Shown: piece after piece, positions 1-12,153 of the stretch
Position numbering within the stretch: the stretch's first letter is position 1
Layout: every line of letters starts with the position of its first letter
Origin: Bradyrhizobium sp. CCBAU 51627
Lineage (GTDB): Bacteria > Pseudomonadota > Alphaproteobacteria > Rhizobiales > Xanthobacteraceae
DNA: 64,000 nucleotides
Reading direction: 5' to 3'
Assembly: GCF_028128765.1 (NCBI RefSeq)
Contig: NZ_LBJG01000022.1
Coordinates: 62,001-126,000 of the forward strand
The notes under the pieces: model-generated
Databases searched by the model: none
Told to the model about the DNA's origin: nothing
The model's input: only the letters and a program-made list of their open reading frames with translations
Position numbers and translations under genes: made by a program

Positions 1-1531
1 CCGAAACTGCGTTTTCGAGGGCGGTTCGAACCACCTTGACGGGGTCCACGATCCCAGCCGCAACCAGATCGACATATTCCTTGCGTGCGGCGTCGAACCC
101 GGTGTTGTCCCGGCTCGCCAGCATGCGGGCAACGACCACGCCGCCGTCCGTGGCGGAGTTTTCGGCAATCTGGCGCGCTGGCGCCTCAAGTGCGCGCTTG
201 AGGATCTGGACGCCGGTTCTTTCGTCGCCCTCGCAGTGCTCTTCTTCCTGGCCGACCTTCTCGATGCAACGGAGCAACGCCAATCCGCCACCGGGCACAA
301 TGCCCTCCGCGACGGCTGCTTTGGTCGAGCTGATGGCGTCGTCAAGCGCTTCCTTCTTTGCCTTCATTTCAGTTTCCGTCGGAGCGCCGACGCGGATGAC
401 GGCGACGCCGCCGGAAAGCTTGGCCAGTCTTTCCTGGAGCTTCTCCCGGTCATAGTCGCTTTTCGTCTTCTCGATCTCCCGGCGGATCTGTTGCACCCGC
501 GCCTCAATGCGGCTCTTGTCGCCACCGCCACCGATCAAGGTCGTGTTCTCGGTGTCGGCGACCGCGCGTGCGGCGCGGCCGAGCTGGGCAAGGCCCGCAT
601 TTTCGAGCTTTAGGCCGATGTCGTCCGAAATCACCTGCGCACCTGTCAGGATCGCGATGTCCTCCAGCATTGCCTTGCGGCGATCGCCAAAGCCCGGTGC
701 TTTTACTGCGCATGCTTTGAGAATACCTCGCAGCCTGTTGACGATCAGGGTGGCCAGGGCCTCTCCTTCGATGTCCTCGGCGATGATCAACAATGGACGT
801 CCTGACTTCGCGACCTGTTCGAGCAAGTCGACCACATCACGCAACGCTCCGATCTTGTGATCGCAAAGCAGGACATACGGATCCTCGAGCACGGCCTCCA
901 TCCGCTCAGCGTCCGTGACGAAATAAGGCGAGAGAAAGCCGCGATCGAATTTCAGCCCCTGCACTATGTCGAGCGCCGTTTCCGTGGTCTTGGATTCCTC
1001 GACCGAAATGACACCGTCGCCGCCGACTTTCTCCAGTGCCTCCGCCACAAGGCCCCCGATCGAAGCGTCGTTATGGGCTGAAATCGCCGCGACCTGCGCC
1101 TTCTCTGCCTGTGCCTTCACCGGCCGCGAACTCGCACGCAGTGCGTCAATGGCCGCTCGCGCCGCACGATCGAGGCCGCGCTTGAGATCGATCGCGCTTG
1201 CGCCGGCAACGACGTTGCGAACGCCTTCGGCGAGAATGGCGTGGGCCAGGATCGTCGCGGTGCTGGTGCCGTCGCCGACGACATCGCCGGTCCGTTCGGC
1301 CGCCTGCCTGAGCACCTGCGCACCCAGGTTCTCCTCGGGATCCTTCAGATCGAATTCCTTGGCAATGGTGACGCCGTCATTACAGACGATCGGCGTACCC
1401 CAGCCCTTCTGGATCAGAACGGATTTGGATTTTGGCCCCAGCGTCACCCGCACAGCGTCAGCCAGAAGGGTTGCCCCGCGCAGAACCTTTTCGCGCGCGG
1501 CAGAGTGAAACAGAACCTGCTTGTGGGGCAT
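1..1531 (-). CDS. groEL: GroEL-type chaperonin, divergent paralogue (3' end off window)
   Basis: ATP-driven 60-kDa chaperonin that folds cytosolic proteins in a double ring. About 510 of roughly 540 residues are visible; the C-terminus runs off the left edge. The family landmarks are there: LGPK near residue 30, DGVTIAKE near 52, GDGTST near 87, and the GGGLALLR stretch near 415. It differs from housekeeping GroEL at many usually fixed positions (LGPKSKSV instead of LGPKGRNV, GDGTST instead of GDGTTT). The start ATG is preceded by GGAG. No groES lies upstream: the gene is the first of its unit and is divergent from the GH4 gene. A FixK-type site sits 63 nt upstream. Rhizobia carry several groEL copies; this looks like a specialised one. 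Confidence 0.93.
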   Translation of the reverse strand, partial: MPHKQVLFHSAAREKVLRGATLLADAVRVTLGPKSKSVLIQKGWGTPIVCNDGVTIAKEFDLKDPEENLGAQVLRQAAERTGDVVGDGTSTATILAHAILAEGVRNVVAGASAIDLKRGLDRAARAAIDALRASSRPVKAQAEKAQVAAISAHNDASIGGLVAEALEKVGGDGVISVEESKTTETALDIVQGLKFDRGFLSPYFVTDAERMEAVLEDPYVLLCDHKIGALRDVVDLLEQVAKSGRPLLIIAEDIEGEALATLIVNRLRGILKACAVKAPGFGDRRKAMLEDIAILTGAQVISDDIGLKLENAGLAQLGRAARAVADTENTTLIGGGGDKSRIEARVQQIRREIEKTKSDYDREKLQERLAKLSGGVAVIRVGAPTETEMKAKKEALDDAISSTKAAVAEGIVPGGGLALLRCIEKVGQEEEHCEGDERTGVQILKRALEAPARQIAENSATDGGVVVARMLASRDNTGFDAARKEYVDLVAAGIVDPVKVVRTALENAVS

Positions 1532-1587
1532 GTCGATCTCCGCTCGCCTGGGTACCGGCAGAATATAAGGACCCAATGCAGCGGACA

Positions 1588-1601
1588 TTGATTTTGCTCA
1601 A
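1588..1601. promoter_or_regulatory. FNR/FixK-type box (TTGATTTTGCTCAA)
   Basis: Matches TTGA-N6-TCAA, the core recognised by FNR/FixK-family activators. Its centre lies about 63 nt from the groEL ATG and about 60 nt from the GH4 ATG. This fits a class II site at about -41.5 with a 20-nt leader on either side, so it could drive both divergent genes. Confidence 0.6.
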
Positions 1602-1653
1602 GATCAGCTTTGGACAAGAACGCATGCTGGCCAAGAAATACCGGAGCATTGAG

Positions 1654-2934
1654 ATGCGCTCGAAGAGCAAGATCGTGTTTCTGGGCGCCAGCAGCGCGGC
1701 GTTTGGCATGAGCATGTTTCGCGACCTGTTTTCAACGTCCGATCTTGCGGGCAGCGAGTTGATCCTGGTGGGCAGAAACATCGAGCGGCTTGATCGCTCG
1801 CTGCGCCTGGCGCAGTTGCTCAATGAGAAGACCGGGGCGGGGTTGAGGATCGAATCGACGACGGACTGGCGCGCGGCGCTGGACGGCGCGGAATTCGTTG
1901 TTCATTCGACAGCGATCGATCGCAACCGACTGTGGCGCTTTGATTTCGAAGTGCCGCGCAAATACGGGATTCGCCACACGCTCGGCGAAAATGGCGGGCC
2001 GGGCGGACTTTTCTTCACGTTGAGGACATTGCCGGTTGTCTTCAACTTCGTGCGAGAGATGGAACGGCGCTGCCCGCGAGCGCTGTTCATCAACTTCTCC
2101 AATCCGGAGAGCCGGATCATTCTCGCCCTGGGCCAGCACAGTAGGATTCGGAGCCTGGGCCTATGCCATGGCATCTTTTTGGCACGCGGGCAGGTGGCTT
2201 CGATACTGGGCCTGCCAGAGGACCGGGTCGATGTCTGGGCCGCCGGTCTGAATCATTTTCAGTGCCTCATGCAGATCCGCGATCGCGACACTGGCGCCGA
2301 TCTCTATCCGCTTCTCAAGGAGAAGGAAAAGAGCGTTGAGGCGTCCATTGCGCCGCTGACACGAAAGCTGCTGCGCGCGTTTGGCCATTGGCTTGGTTGT
2401 GGCGATGCCCATGTCGGCGAGTATTTGTCTTTCGGATGGGAGGCGGGCGAGGGCGGTTACAACTTCGGCTGGGACGAGGACGAACGCGGCAAGCTGGTAC
2501 GACTGATCGATGATGTCCTCGCTGGCAGGGCATCAATTCCATCGTGGTGGTTGCAGCCCTCCGGCGAACGCGCTGCAACGATCATTGCTTCGGTGCTTCA
2601 TGACCGCAAGCAGCTGATCGAGTCGGCCGTCATCCACAACTGCGGAATTATCCCCAATCTGCCGGCTAATGCGGCAGTCGAAGTGCCCGTCGTTGCAGAT
2701 GCCGCAGGAATTCACCCGGTTTCCTTGGGACCGCTTCCGGAACCGGTCTCCAGGCTGATGGCAATCCAGGTCGGTGTTCAACAGCTCGCGGTCGAGGCGG
2801 CTATGCAGGGCTCAAAGGAACTCGCACTGCAGGCACTGCTGATCGATCCCGTCATAAATTCGGAGGATGCCGCGCGAGGGTTGCTGGAGGAATTGTGGGA
2901 GATCAATCGCCCCTACATTCGCCGATGCATCTAA
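1654..2934 (+). CDS. Glycoside hydrolase family 4 enzyme (NAD/Mn-dependent alpha-galactosidase or glucosidase type)
   Basis: GH4 enzymes cleave alpha- or beta-glycosides by an NAD+- and Mn2+-dependent oxidation-elimination mechanism. The 426-residue product opens with a Rossmann segment ([14 protein letters not shown]) and carries the family motifs NFSNPE (about residue 148), CHG (about 171, the metal-binding Cys and His) and GLNHF (about 197). The ATG at 1654 was chosen because GGAG lies 7 nt upstream and the GH4 fold starts right after it; an ATG at 1624 would add ten residues. It begins a plus-strand unit divergent from groEL. Substrate cannot be told from sequence; the neighbouring GH1 enzyme and hexose kinases suggest use of oligosaccharides or glycosides in the cytosol. 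Confidence 0.85.
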   Translation: MRSKSKIVFLGASSAAFGMSMFRDLFSTSDLAGSELILVGRNIERLDRSLRLAQLLNEKTGAGLRIESTTDWRAALDGAEFVVHSTAIDRNRLWRFDFEVPRKYGIRHTLGENGGPGGLFFTLRTLPVVFNFVREMERRCPRALFINFSNPESRIILALGQHSRIRSLGLCHGIFLARGQVASILGLPEDRVDVWAAGLNHFQCLMQIRDRDTGADLYPLLKEKEKSVEASIAPLTRKLLRAFGHWLGCGDAHVGEYLSFGWEAGEGGYNFGWDEDERGKLVRLIDDVLAGRASIPSWWLQPSGERAATIIASVLHDRKQLIESAVIHNCGIIPNLPANAAVEVPVVADAAGIHPVSLGPLPEPVSRLMAIQVGVQQLAVEAAMQGSKELALQALLIDPVINSEDAARGLLEELWEINRPYIRRCI

Positions 2935-3027
2935 AGGTGGTCCCGTCTCATAACGTTTTGATCGCGAGGAAATGCCGGACATGAGCACTGAAACGAAGTT
3001 CCGGCGTGTCGGTTTGTCCATGATTCG

Positions 3028-3537
3028 ATGCTGTCCGCGGGATGCTTGATGTCCGCGTTCCCAATTCTTTACGCAATCTTGCTTTTGACGCTCGCAAACG
3101 GCTCGCCGGTCGTGGCCAAGAAGCTCTTCGGCTCCCGATTCGCGTTCGCGCTGGATGGAGGGCTTCTGTTCTTCGACGGCCGACCGATATTCGGGGCCTC
3201 GAAGACGGTTCGCGGCATTGTTGCGTCGATCGTCGTGACCGCGGCGGGCGGGATCCTTCTTGGGCTGGGTTACGAATTGGGAGCTCTCATGGCCATCGTC
3301 GCGATGGCGGGAGACTTGTTCTCCAGCTTCTTGAAGCGGCGCATGAACATGCCGCCAAGCAGCCAGGCGTTGGGTTTGGACCAGGTTCCGGAATCGCTCT
3401 TCCCCCTCGTGGTCTGCCGGGAGGGCCTAGGGCTGAGCCACGGCGATATCGTTGTGGTCGCCCTGATGTTTTTCGTTGGCGAGCTCGCGATCTCCCGCGT
3501 GCTGTACGTGTTGCGCATCAGGGATCAGCCGTATTGA
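3028..3537 (+). CDS. CarS-like (CDP-archaeol synthase family) membrane protein
   Basis: 169-residue integral membrane protein with about four hydrophobic segments. The conserved polar stretch DGRPIFGASKTVRG (about residues 49-62), followed by GDLFSSFLKRRMN and the LDQVPESLFP segment, is the signature of the PF01864/CarS family, which in archaea transfers CMP from CTP to an unsaturated archaetidic acid precursor. Bacterial members have no settled substrate; a CDP-lipid or polyprenyl role is inference. The start may instead be the ATG at 3049; neither has a strong Shine-Dalgarno. The 3' end overlaps the convergent metallophosphoesterase gene by 20 nt. It follows the GH4 gene after a 93-nt gap, probably co-transcribed. 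Confidence 0.75.
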   Translation: MLSAGCLMSAFPILYAILLLTLANGSPVVAKKLFGSRFAFALDGGLLFFDGRPIFGASKTVRGIVASIVVTAAGGILLGLGYELGALMAIVAMAGDLFSSFLKRRMNMPPSSQALGLDQVPESLFPLVVCREGLGLSHGDIVVVALMFFVGELAISRVLYVLRIRDQPY

Positions 3538-4483
3538 AGCGATCGGTCGGTCGACTCAATCGATGCAGCGTAATTTCGGGCGGGCAATTGAAGCGCACGG
3601 CCACGACGCTTGATCCAGCGCCCACTGACGTGTACCCGGCCATGTCACGATAGCGCCAGGCGCCGGCGCCCATCCGACGCGGCAGCACCGAGTCAAGGGT
3701 GATGGGGATCGATCCCGGAAGACATATCTGTCCTCCGTGTGTATGTCCGCTTAGTAGCACGTCGAAGCCGGCATGCGCCGCCTGTCGGTAGATTTCCGGG
3801 GTGTGGGACAGTAGGACCGAGAATGCGCCGTCGGGAATCTCCGACCCGACCTTCTCAATGTTATCGACCCTGAAATAGTGTGCATCATCGATCCCTGCGA
3901 CAAATATCTGCTGCTCGGCGCGCTTGATAGTCGCGCATTCGTTCTGAAGCATGCGTATGCCCATGGCCTCCAGACCAGGCAGCATCCTGATGGTGTCGTG
4001 ATTGCCAAGCACGCCGACAACGGGTTGCTTCAGGTGGACCACGACCTGTGCCATGCCTTCCAGCGCGGCATCGAACGCTCCGAAGGTCTTGCCACGATAG
4101 TCGCCGGTCAAGACGCATAAATCATAGTCCAGGCCCCGGACCAGTTCGATCAGGCGCCGCATGGCGCGATGGCTCATATCGACGTGGGTATCACTGATGT
4201 GAAGGATCGTGAAGCCGTCGAACAGGGCTGGCAAATTTGCACATTCGATCGTGTTATACTTCACCGTGATACGCTCGGCATTTCGGCGGCCCCGCCAGTA
4301 AAGCCCGGACAGCTTCAGAATATTTCGTATCAGAGAATGAACAGAGTACCAGTTCTCGATATGGAAGAAGTTGAGTCCTTGGCCGAAGATCTGGGCCTCA
4401 TGATCAGCTTCGATACCGAGCCGCTGCCGGGCGTGGATCCGGCCTAGACGCTGCTCCAGTTTCGAAAGCAGTTCGTCTTCCAC
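3518..4483 (-). CDS. Metallophosphoesterase (YaeI/calcineurin-like family)
   Basis: 321-residue phosphoesterase with the full dinuclear-metal motif series: SDTHVD (about residue 95), GDYRG (about 127), GNHD (about 161), a histidine in LLSHTPE (about 226) and GHTHGGQ (about 247). The N-terminal 75 residues precede the catalytic fold and include a hydrophobic, possibly membrane-associating stretch, as in YaeI-type enzymes. The start is GTG, with AAAGG about 9 nt upstream. It is convergent with the CarS-like gene. Substrate is unknown; related enzymes act on phospholipid headgroups or nucleotides, and a link to the lipid-type neighbour is only suggestive. Confidence 0.85.
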   Translation of the reverse strand: MEDELLSKLEQRLGRIHARQRLGIEADHEAQIFGQGLNFFHIENWYSVHSLIRNILKLSGLYWRGRRNAERITVKYNTIECANLPALFDGFTILHISDTHVDMSHRAMRRLIELVRGLDYDLCVLTGDYRGKTFGAFDAALEGMAQVVVHLKQPVVGVLGNHDTIRMLPGLEAMGIRMLQNECATIKRAEQQIFVAGIDDAHYFRVDNIEKVGSEIPDGAFSVLLSHTPEIYRQAAHAGFDVLLSGHTHGGQICLPGSIPITLDSVLPRRMGAGAWRYRDMAGYTSVGAGSSVVAVRFNCPPEITLHRLSRPTDRFNTADP

Positions 4484-4695
4484 CTGGTGTGCCTTTCGTT
4501 CGTGGCTTCAACCGCGTATACGCGCTGGCTCGTCATCCCCGGGACATTGATCGAGCTTGTCCAGAGCAACAAGAAGCGGCGCAACACGGTTGGCCGAAGC
4601 GGGCCCATTCCGTCAGCCGCGGATAATTTTCTGCGAACCAGCTGCTGGTATCGCAAGGCAGTTGGCGTTCGCCCGGCGATTGATACACGTCCTTG

Positions 4696-5653
4696 CTAGG
4701 AATGATAGCCGGCGACAGCAGTCACCTTGACGCTGGAAGCGAGACGATGAATGTCCTCTCTCAGACACAGCCCCGTGCCGGGGCTAAGCAGCGCGGCCGA
4801 ACCGCCGGCAACGCCATAGCGCAGAGCCGCTTCGAAATCGTCGTCATGTGCAAGACTGGACACCATCGCTCCCAGGAAGCTGTCGCCGGCGCCGGAAACG
4901 CTGACGGGCTCGATCGGAAGGCCGTTTGCGCGCAAGGCGATGTCGCGCGTCAGGAGCAGGGCGCCCTGCGAGCCCATCGACAGTGCAATTACCTCAATGC
5001 GATAGCGAGCGAACAGGCGACGCCCGGCTTCGAGCAGCGAAGGCTCGTCCTCGGTGCTAATCCCGGCAAGTTCCTGGAACTCATGAAGATTGGGTTTGAT
5101 GAGATAAACGCCGGTCTCCAACGCGGCTTTCAGCGAAACGCCCGTCGTATCGACGATGACCTTGGTTGCTCCTTTCGATGCCTGGACCACCCTTCCGTAG
5201 AAGTCGGCAGGTATTCCAGGCGGCAGACTGCCACTCGCGATGACAAATGCGGCTTGCGAGCTGATGCGCGCGACGGCGTCAAGGCACTGCTGCCATTCGA
5301 ATTTGCTGAGCGAGGCGCCTGGAAAGACCAGGCGAAACTGCTCGCGGGTTGTCTCGTCGAAGATGGTAACGTCCTCGCGGGTATCGTTCGCGGACGGGAT
5401 TACGATGCTTTGCACGGATTCGCGTTCAACCAACCTCGCCAGGGTTTGTCCGCTGGCGCCTCCGGCCGGATAGATCGCGATCGCGTCGATGCCGAGCCGC
5501 GTCAGAACCCTGGCGACATTGATTCCGCCTCCGCCAGGATCGCGCTGGGCTTCCGCGCAGCGCATCTTGGTGAAGGGCATCATCTTTCTGACCGAAGTCG
5601 AGATATCGACGGCCGGGTTGATGGTCAACGTTACGATCTGGATGGGTGGCGTC

Positions 5654-5661
<8 letters not shown>
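4696..5661 (-). CDS. pfkB: PfkB-family 6-phosphofructokinase / hexose-phosphate kinase
   Basis: PfkB-type kinase, probably phosphorylating fructose 6-phosphate (as E. coli Pfk-2) or a related hexose phosphate. Features in the 321 residues: TLTINPAVD at the N-terminus, GGGGINVA (about residue 43; typical substrate-binding glycine cluster) and the C-terminal signature GAGDSFLGA with the catalytic Asp (about 258). Translation appears to start at a TTG that overlaps the glk stop by 8 nt, with GAAGG just upstream. This implies translational coupling in a bgl-glk-pfkB operon: glycoside hydrolysis, glucose phosphorylation, then entry to lower glycolysis. Bradyrhizobia are often said to lack a standard PfkA, so this could be a conditional Embden-Meyerhof step. 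Confidence 0.85.
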
Positions 5662-8092
<2,431 letters not shown>

Positions 8093-8119
8093 GGGCTCCG
8101 GGCAGGACCGTGCGATTAA

Positions 8120-9493
8120 TTGACGGTTTTGGTCACTGGCCGGGGGCCGCAGTTGCAAAGAACGAAGTGGGGTGGGATCGTCGACAACGAGTTCAGTGGA
8201 AGTGGCTTTTTTCGCGTTGCCGAGCGTAATGGCGTCTTCTGGCTCGTTGATCCCGACGGTGGCCGCTTTCTTTCCAAAGGCGTCAACAACATCCGTTTCG
8301 ATCAGGACCACGTCGGACGGACCGATCGCGTGCCTTACGCCAAGGCCTGCACGGCCAAGTACGGCAGTCCGCGTATCTGGCGCGCCGCGACGTCCGACCG
8401 GCTGGCAAGCTGGAAGTTCAACACGGTTGGCTGCTGGTCGGATGAGCTCGTCGCCAGCGCGGGATCGCAATTGCTGGCGACCACGCCAACCGCGGAGCTC
8501 GGCGCGTCCTTTCGCCTGCATCGCCGCGATCAGATCTTTCCGGATGTCTACGATCCCGAGTTCTCGGCGCATCTCCGCGTGAGCGCCCGTCAACGCTGCA
8601 GGCATCGACGCAATGACCCCGGCCTGCTCGGTACCTTCATCGACAACGAGCTCTACTGGTCGCCCGACTGGCGCGGCACCGATGAGCTTTTGACGCTGTT
8701 TCTGAACCTGCCATCCCATCGTCCGGGCAGGATTGCCGCTATCTCGGCTCTGCAGGCACACTACCGGGACTTTGTCCAATTCAATGCGGTATGGCGTACA
8801 CAAGCGCGATCTTGGGAAGAGCTCGGCAGGATGGAGCACGTCGTGGCGCCTTTTGTCAGACTCCGACCCGGCGTCCTGAACGATGCGCTCGAGACCAAGG
8901 CCAATTTGGCAGATCCCGCTCGCGAGGCTTTCTCGGCCGATTGCGATGCCTTCGTGGCCGTCGTGGCCGACAAATATTTCGAACTGTGCGTCTCGGCGAT
9001 CAAGGCAGCCGATCCCAATCATCTCGTGCTTGGCTCGCGGTTCGGATATCAACCGCTCAACGGCGTGATTGCCGCGGCTGGCCGTCACCTGGACGTGGTT
9101 TCTTTCAATTGCTACGACTTCGACCCGGGTCCGGTCATCGACGCTTACGCCGCCTCCGGCAGGCCGTGCCTGATTTCGGAATTCTCATTCCGCGGCGATG
9201 ATGCGGGCCTGCCGAATTCGAGCGGGGCCGGACCGCGGGTGCCCACCCAGACCCAGCGCGCCCGGGCTCTCGAGGGCTACGTCGTGGCAGCCCTGAGCAA
9301 GCCGAATGTGGTCGGCTATCACTGGTTCGAGCATGCCGATCAACCGGCCGAGGGCCGCTTTGACGGCGAGGATTCCAATTTCGGCACGGTGACCATCGAC
9401 GATCAGGTTTATGATGAGCTGACGACGATGATGACTAAGGTGAATGCCGCGGCGGAACATATTCACGCTCATTCCGTCCCGGCCGCGATCTGA
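8120..9493 (+). CDS. Agarase-like (GH50-type) TIM-barrel glycoside hydrolase
   Basis: 457-residue clan GH-A-type glycosidase. The N-terminus (GFFRVAERNGVFWLVDPDGG, then KGVNN) and the segment GTFIDNELYW with a likely acid/base Glu (about residue 180) match the beta-agarase/GH50-like group; LISEFSFRG (about 355) would hold the nucleophile. There is no signal peptide, so it should act inside the cell, and true agarose as substrate is doubtful in this genome type. The frame has no ATG near its start: a stop codon directly precedes the TTG at 8120, and TTG codons at 8129 and 8153 are alternatives. The FixK-type box spacing favours 8153, which has a G-rich stretch 6 nt upstream. Confidence 0.7.
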   Translation: MTVLVTGRGPQLQRTKWGGIVDNEFSGSGFFRVAERNGVFWLVDPDGGRFLSKGVNNIRFDQDHVGRTDRVPYAKACTAKYGSPRIWRAATSDRLASWKFNTVGCWSDELVASAGSQLLATTPTAELGASFRLHRRDQIFPDVYDPEFSAHLRVSARQRCRHRRNDPGLLGTFIDNELYWSPDWRGTDELLTLFLNLPSHRPGRIAAISALQAHYRDFVQFNAVWRTQARSWEELGRMEHVVAPFVRLRPGVLNDALETKANLADPAREAFSADCDAFVAVVADKYFELCVSAIKAADPNHLVLGSRFGYQPLNGVIAAAGRHLDVVSFNCYDFDPGPVIDAYAASGRPCLISEFSFRGDDAGLPNSSGAGPRVPTQTQRARALEGYVVAALSKPNVVGYHWFEHADQPAEGRFDGEDSNFGTVTIDDQVYDELTTMMTKVNAAAEHIHAHSVPAAI

Positions 9494-9515
9494 TTGCGGC
9501 AATACGCAAAACCCG

Positions 9516-11927
9516 TCATGTTTCCGGCTTTGGGGGAGCGGCCTCGGCGTCCGACACGGCAGCCATGGTTCGAAACACGCTCGACGGATTGACGCTGATG
9601 GAGTCGATGCCGAGCCCCGTCAGATAACGCGCGATTTCCGGGTAGTTCGCGGGCGCCTCGCCGCAGATGCCGATATGGCGGCCGTTGCGCTTGGCGCCAG
9701 CCACCGCCTGGCGGAACATCTCCAGCATTCCCGGATCGCGCTCATCGAAGTCGAAGGCCACGATATCGGAATCCCGATCGACCCCCAGCGTCAGCTGGGT
9801 GAGATCGTTGGAGCCGATCGAAAAGCCGTCGAACAGCTCCGCGAACGCATCGATCTGGATGACGTTGTTCGGAATCTCGCACATGACGTAGATTTCGAGA
9901 CTGTCTTCGCCGCGCTTCAATCCATTGGCCGCCATCGTCGCGATCACGCGCCGGCCTTCCTCGACGGTACGGCAGAACGGCACCATGATGCGCAGATTGG
10001 AGAGGCCCATCTCCTTTCGCACCAGACGGAGCGCGGCGCACTCCAGCGCGAACCCTTCGGCGTAGGCGGGGTGGCTGTAGCGAGAGGCGCCGCGGAATCC
10101 CAGCATCGGATTCTCTTCCCGGGGCTCGAAGCCTTCGCCGCCCCTCAGGCTGGCATATTCATTGGTCTTGAAGTCGGAAAGTCGCACGATCACGGGCTTA
10201 GGATAGAATGCCGCGGCGATGGTGCCGACGCCTTCGGCGAGTCTTTGTACAAAGAAGTCGGCGGGGCTCGTGAAGCCCTTCACTAGGCGCGCGATTGCGG
10301 CACGCGCCTTGGCTGACTTGATCTTGTCCGGCTTGAGCAATGCCATCGGGTGAACGCCGATATGCTCGCTAATGATGAATTCCATGCGCGCGAGGCCGAC
10401 CCCGGCCTGCGGCTGCATCGCCGTGCGGAATGCCATCTCCGGGGTGCCGACATTCACCATGATGGCCGTACGCGGCTGCCGCAACTCGCTCACCGGCGTC
10501 CTCGTCACGTCGAACTCGGCCGTTCCCTGATAGACGCTGCCGATGTCACCTTCGGCGCAGGAGATCGTGACTTCGACCCCGGTCTTGATCTTTTCGCTCG
10601 CGAGCGTTGCCCCCACCACGGCGGGAATGCCCAGCTCTCGGGCAACGATGGCAGCATGGCAGGTGCGGCCGCCCTTATCCGTGACGATGCCGGCCGCGAT
10701 CTTCATGACCGGCTCCCAGTCCGGACTGGTGGCCGGCGCCACCAGGATCTCGCCGGGCCGGAAGGCGGCGAGGTCGCGCGCGGTCATGACGCGGCGCGTG
10801 CGTCCCGAAGCGATCTTCTCGCCGACGGCGCGACCGCTGACGATTGCCGGGCCGTGGGCTTTCAGATTGTAGGTCTCGTAGACGCCTGCGGAGCGCCGTG
10901 AGGCGACTGTTTCGGGCCTGGCCTGAATGATGTAGAGCTTCCCGTCGGCGCCGTCCTTGGCCCATTCGATGTCCATCGGCATCGGGACGCCGGCATGTCG
11001 AGAGTAGTGGGCTTCGATCCGGACCGCGATCTCGGCAAGGCTCAGCACCTCCGGGTCGGAGATGCAGAATTTCTGGCGTTCGGCTCCAGGGACATTGCGG
11101 GTCAGCGTCGCATGGCTGCCGCCACGCTTGCTGTAAATCATGCGGAGTTGCTTGGCTCCGAGCCGGCGCCGCAATACGCGGCGATATCCCTGACTCAGTG
11201 TGGGCTTGTGGACGTAGAACTCGTCTGGATCGACCTGGCCCTGCACGATGGTCTCGCCGAGACCATAGCAGCCGGTCACGAAGATCACGTCACGGAAGCC
11301 GGACTCGGTATCGAGCGTGAACATGACGCCGCTGGCCGCCAAATCGGAACGAACCATCTTCATCACGGCGACAGAGAGCGCGACCTTGAAATGATCGAAG
11401 CCGTTATCGATGCGGTAAGAGATCGCGCGGTCTGTGAAGATGGAGGCAAAGCAGCGCTGGCACGCTTCGAACAGATCCTTGGGTCCGCGTACATTGAGAT
11501 AGCTTTCGTGTTGACCCGCAAAGCTCGCGGTCGGCAAATCCTCGGCGGTCGCGGAGCTTCGCACTGCGACGGCAACCCCGGTCCCAGCTTCGCATTCGAG
11601 TTGCCGGTACGCTTCCACGACTTGCTTGCGGAGATGAGGCGTGTCCATCGCCTCGTATATGATGGCGCGAGCCTTCGCCGCCCTGCTGGCGAGCTGCCTG
11701 ATGTTGCTCTTGTTGATCCCGTCGAGAAGCCCATGAAGTGCGGCCGCGACGCCGTCCCGCGACAGCGCCTCGCGATAGGCGTCGGCCGTGATCGCAAAGC
11801 CGTTCGGGACTGCAATCCCTTGTGAGGCGAGCGCGGAGTAGAGTTCGCCCAGCGAAGCAGTCTTGCCGCCGACCAGGCCGACGTCGCCCAAATCGATTTC
11901 AAGGAAAGATCTGATGCACGATGACAT
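9516..11927 (-). CDS. ppsA: Phosphoenolpyruvate synthase
   Basis: 803 residues, the usual length for pyruvate, water dikinase, which makes PEP from pyruvate with ATP to AMP and phosphate (gluconeogenesis). Order of domains: N-terminal ATP-binding domain (VGGKTASLGEL near residue 20), swivelling phosphohistidine domain with the catalytic His in GGRTCHAAIVARELGIPAV (about 415), and C-terminal PEP/pyruvate barrel with the GSNDLTQLTLGVDRD signature (about 730). There is no clear Shine-Dalgarno before the ATG. A FixK-type box is centred only about 40 nt upstream, so the transcript may be leaderless or nearly so. Confidence 0.95.
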   Translation of the reverse strand: MSSCIRSFLEIDLGDVGLVGGKTASLGELYSALASQGIAVPNGFAITADAYREALSRDGVAAALHGLLDGINKSNIRQLASRAAKARAIIYEAMDTPHLRKQVVEAYRQLECEAGTGVAVAVRSSATAEDLPTASFAGQHESYLNVRGPKDLFEACQRCFASIFTDRAISYRIDNGFDHFKVALSVAVMKMVRSDLAASGVMFTLDTESGFRDVIFVTGCYGLGETIVQGQVDPDEFYVHKPTLSQGYRRVLRRRLGAKQLRMIYSKRGGSHATLTRNVPGAERQKFCISDPEVLSLAEIAVRIEAHYSRHAGVPMPMDIEWAKDGADGKLYIIQARPETVASRRSAGVYETYNLKAHGPAIVSGRAVGEKIASGRTRRVMTARDLAAFRPGEILVAPATSPDWEPVMKIAAGIVTDKGGRTCHAAIVARELGIPAVVGATLASEKIKTGVEVTISCAEGDIGSVYQGTAEFDVTRTPVSELRQPRTAIMVNVGTPEMAFRTAMQPQAGVGLARMEFIISEHIGVHPMALLKPDKIKSAKARAAIARLVKGFTSPADFFVQRLAEGVGTIAAAFYPKPVIVRLSDFKTNEYASLRGGEGFEPREENPMLGFRGASRYSHPAYAEGFALECAALRLVRKEMGLSNLRIMVPFCRTVEEGRRVIATMAANGLKRGEDSLEIYVMCEIPNNVIQIDAFAELFDGFSIGSNDLTQLTLGVDRDSDIVAFDFDERDPGMLEMFRQAVAGAKRNGRHIGICGEAPANYPEIARYLTGLGIDSISVNPSSVFRTMAAVSDAEAAPPKPET

Positions 11928-11960
11928 GGCAGCAGCAGATCAGGTGATGGCCTCCCGTGC

Positions 11961-11974
11961 TTGAGGCAGGTCAA
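11961..11974. promoter_or_regulatory. FNR/FixK-type box upstream of ppsA (TTGAGGCAGGTCAA)
   Basis: TTGA-N6-TCAA centred about 40 nt before the ppsA ATG. If it works as a class II site, transcription would start at about the A of the ATG. The remaining 11975-12153 stretch between ppsA and the CBS-BON gene shows no gene. Confidence 0.5.
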
Positions 11975-12153
11975 CCTTTTTCATGCATTTGTGCGGTCGC
12001 CTGCAAAGCTGTCGATCACCTTCGGCAACAACATCTGGACTCGCTCGGATGTGATGAGCTCGTGGCCATTTCGATCACCTGAGTTGCGGTTCGCGCGTCG
12101 CGCCTCACCCCAGCGAACGGCTGTTCGGCGGGTAGCCGCAGGTTTGTATGCGG

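Noticed and set aside
5625..5635. TTGATGGTCAA as a possible FixK site
   Set aside because: Spacer of three bases instead of six, and inside the pfkB coding region.
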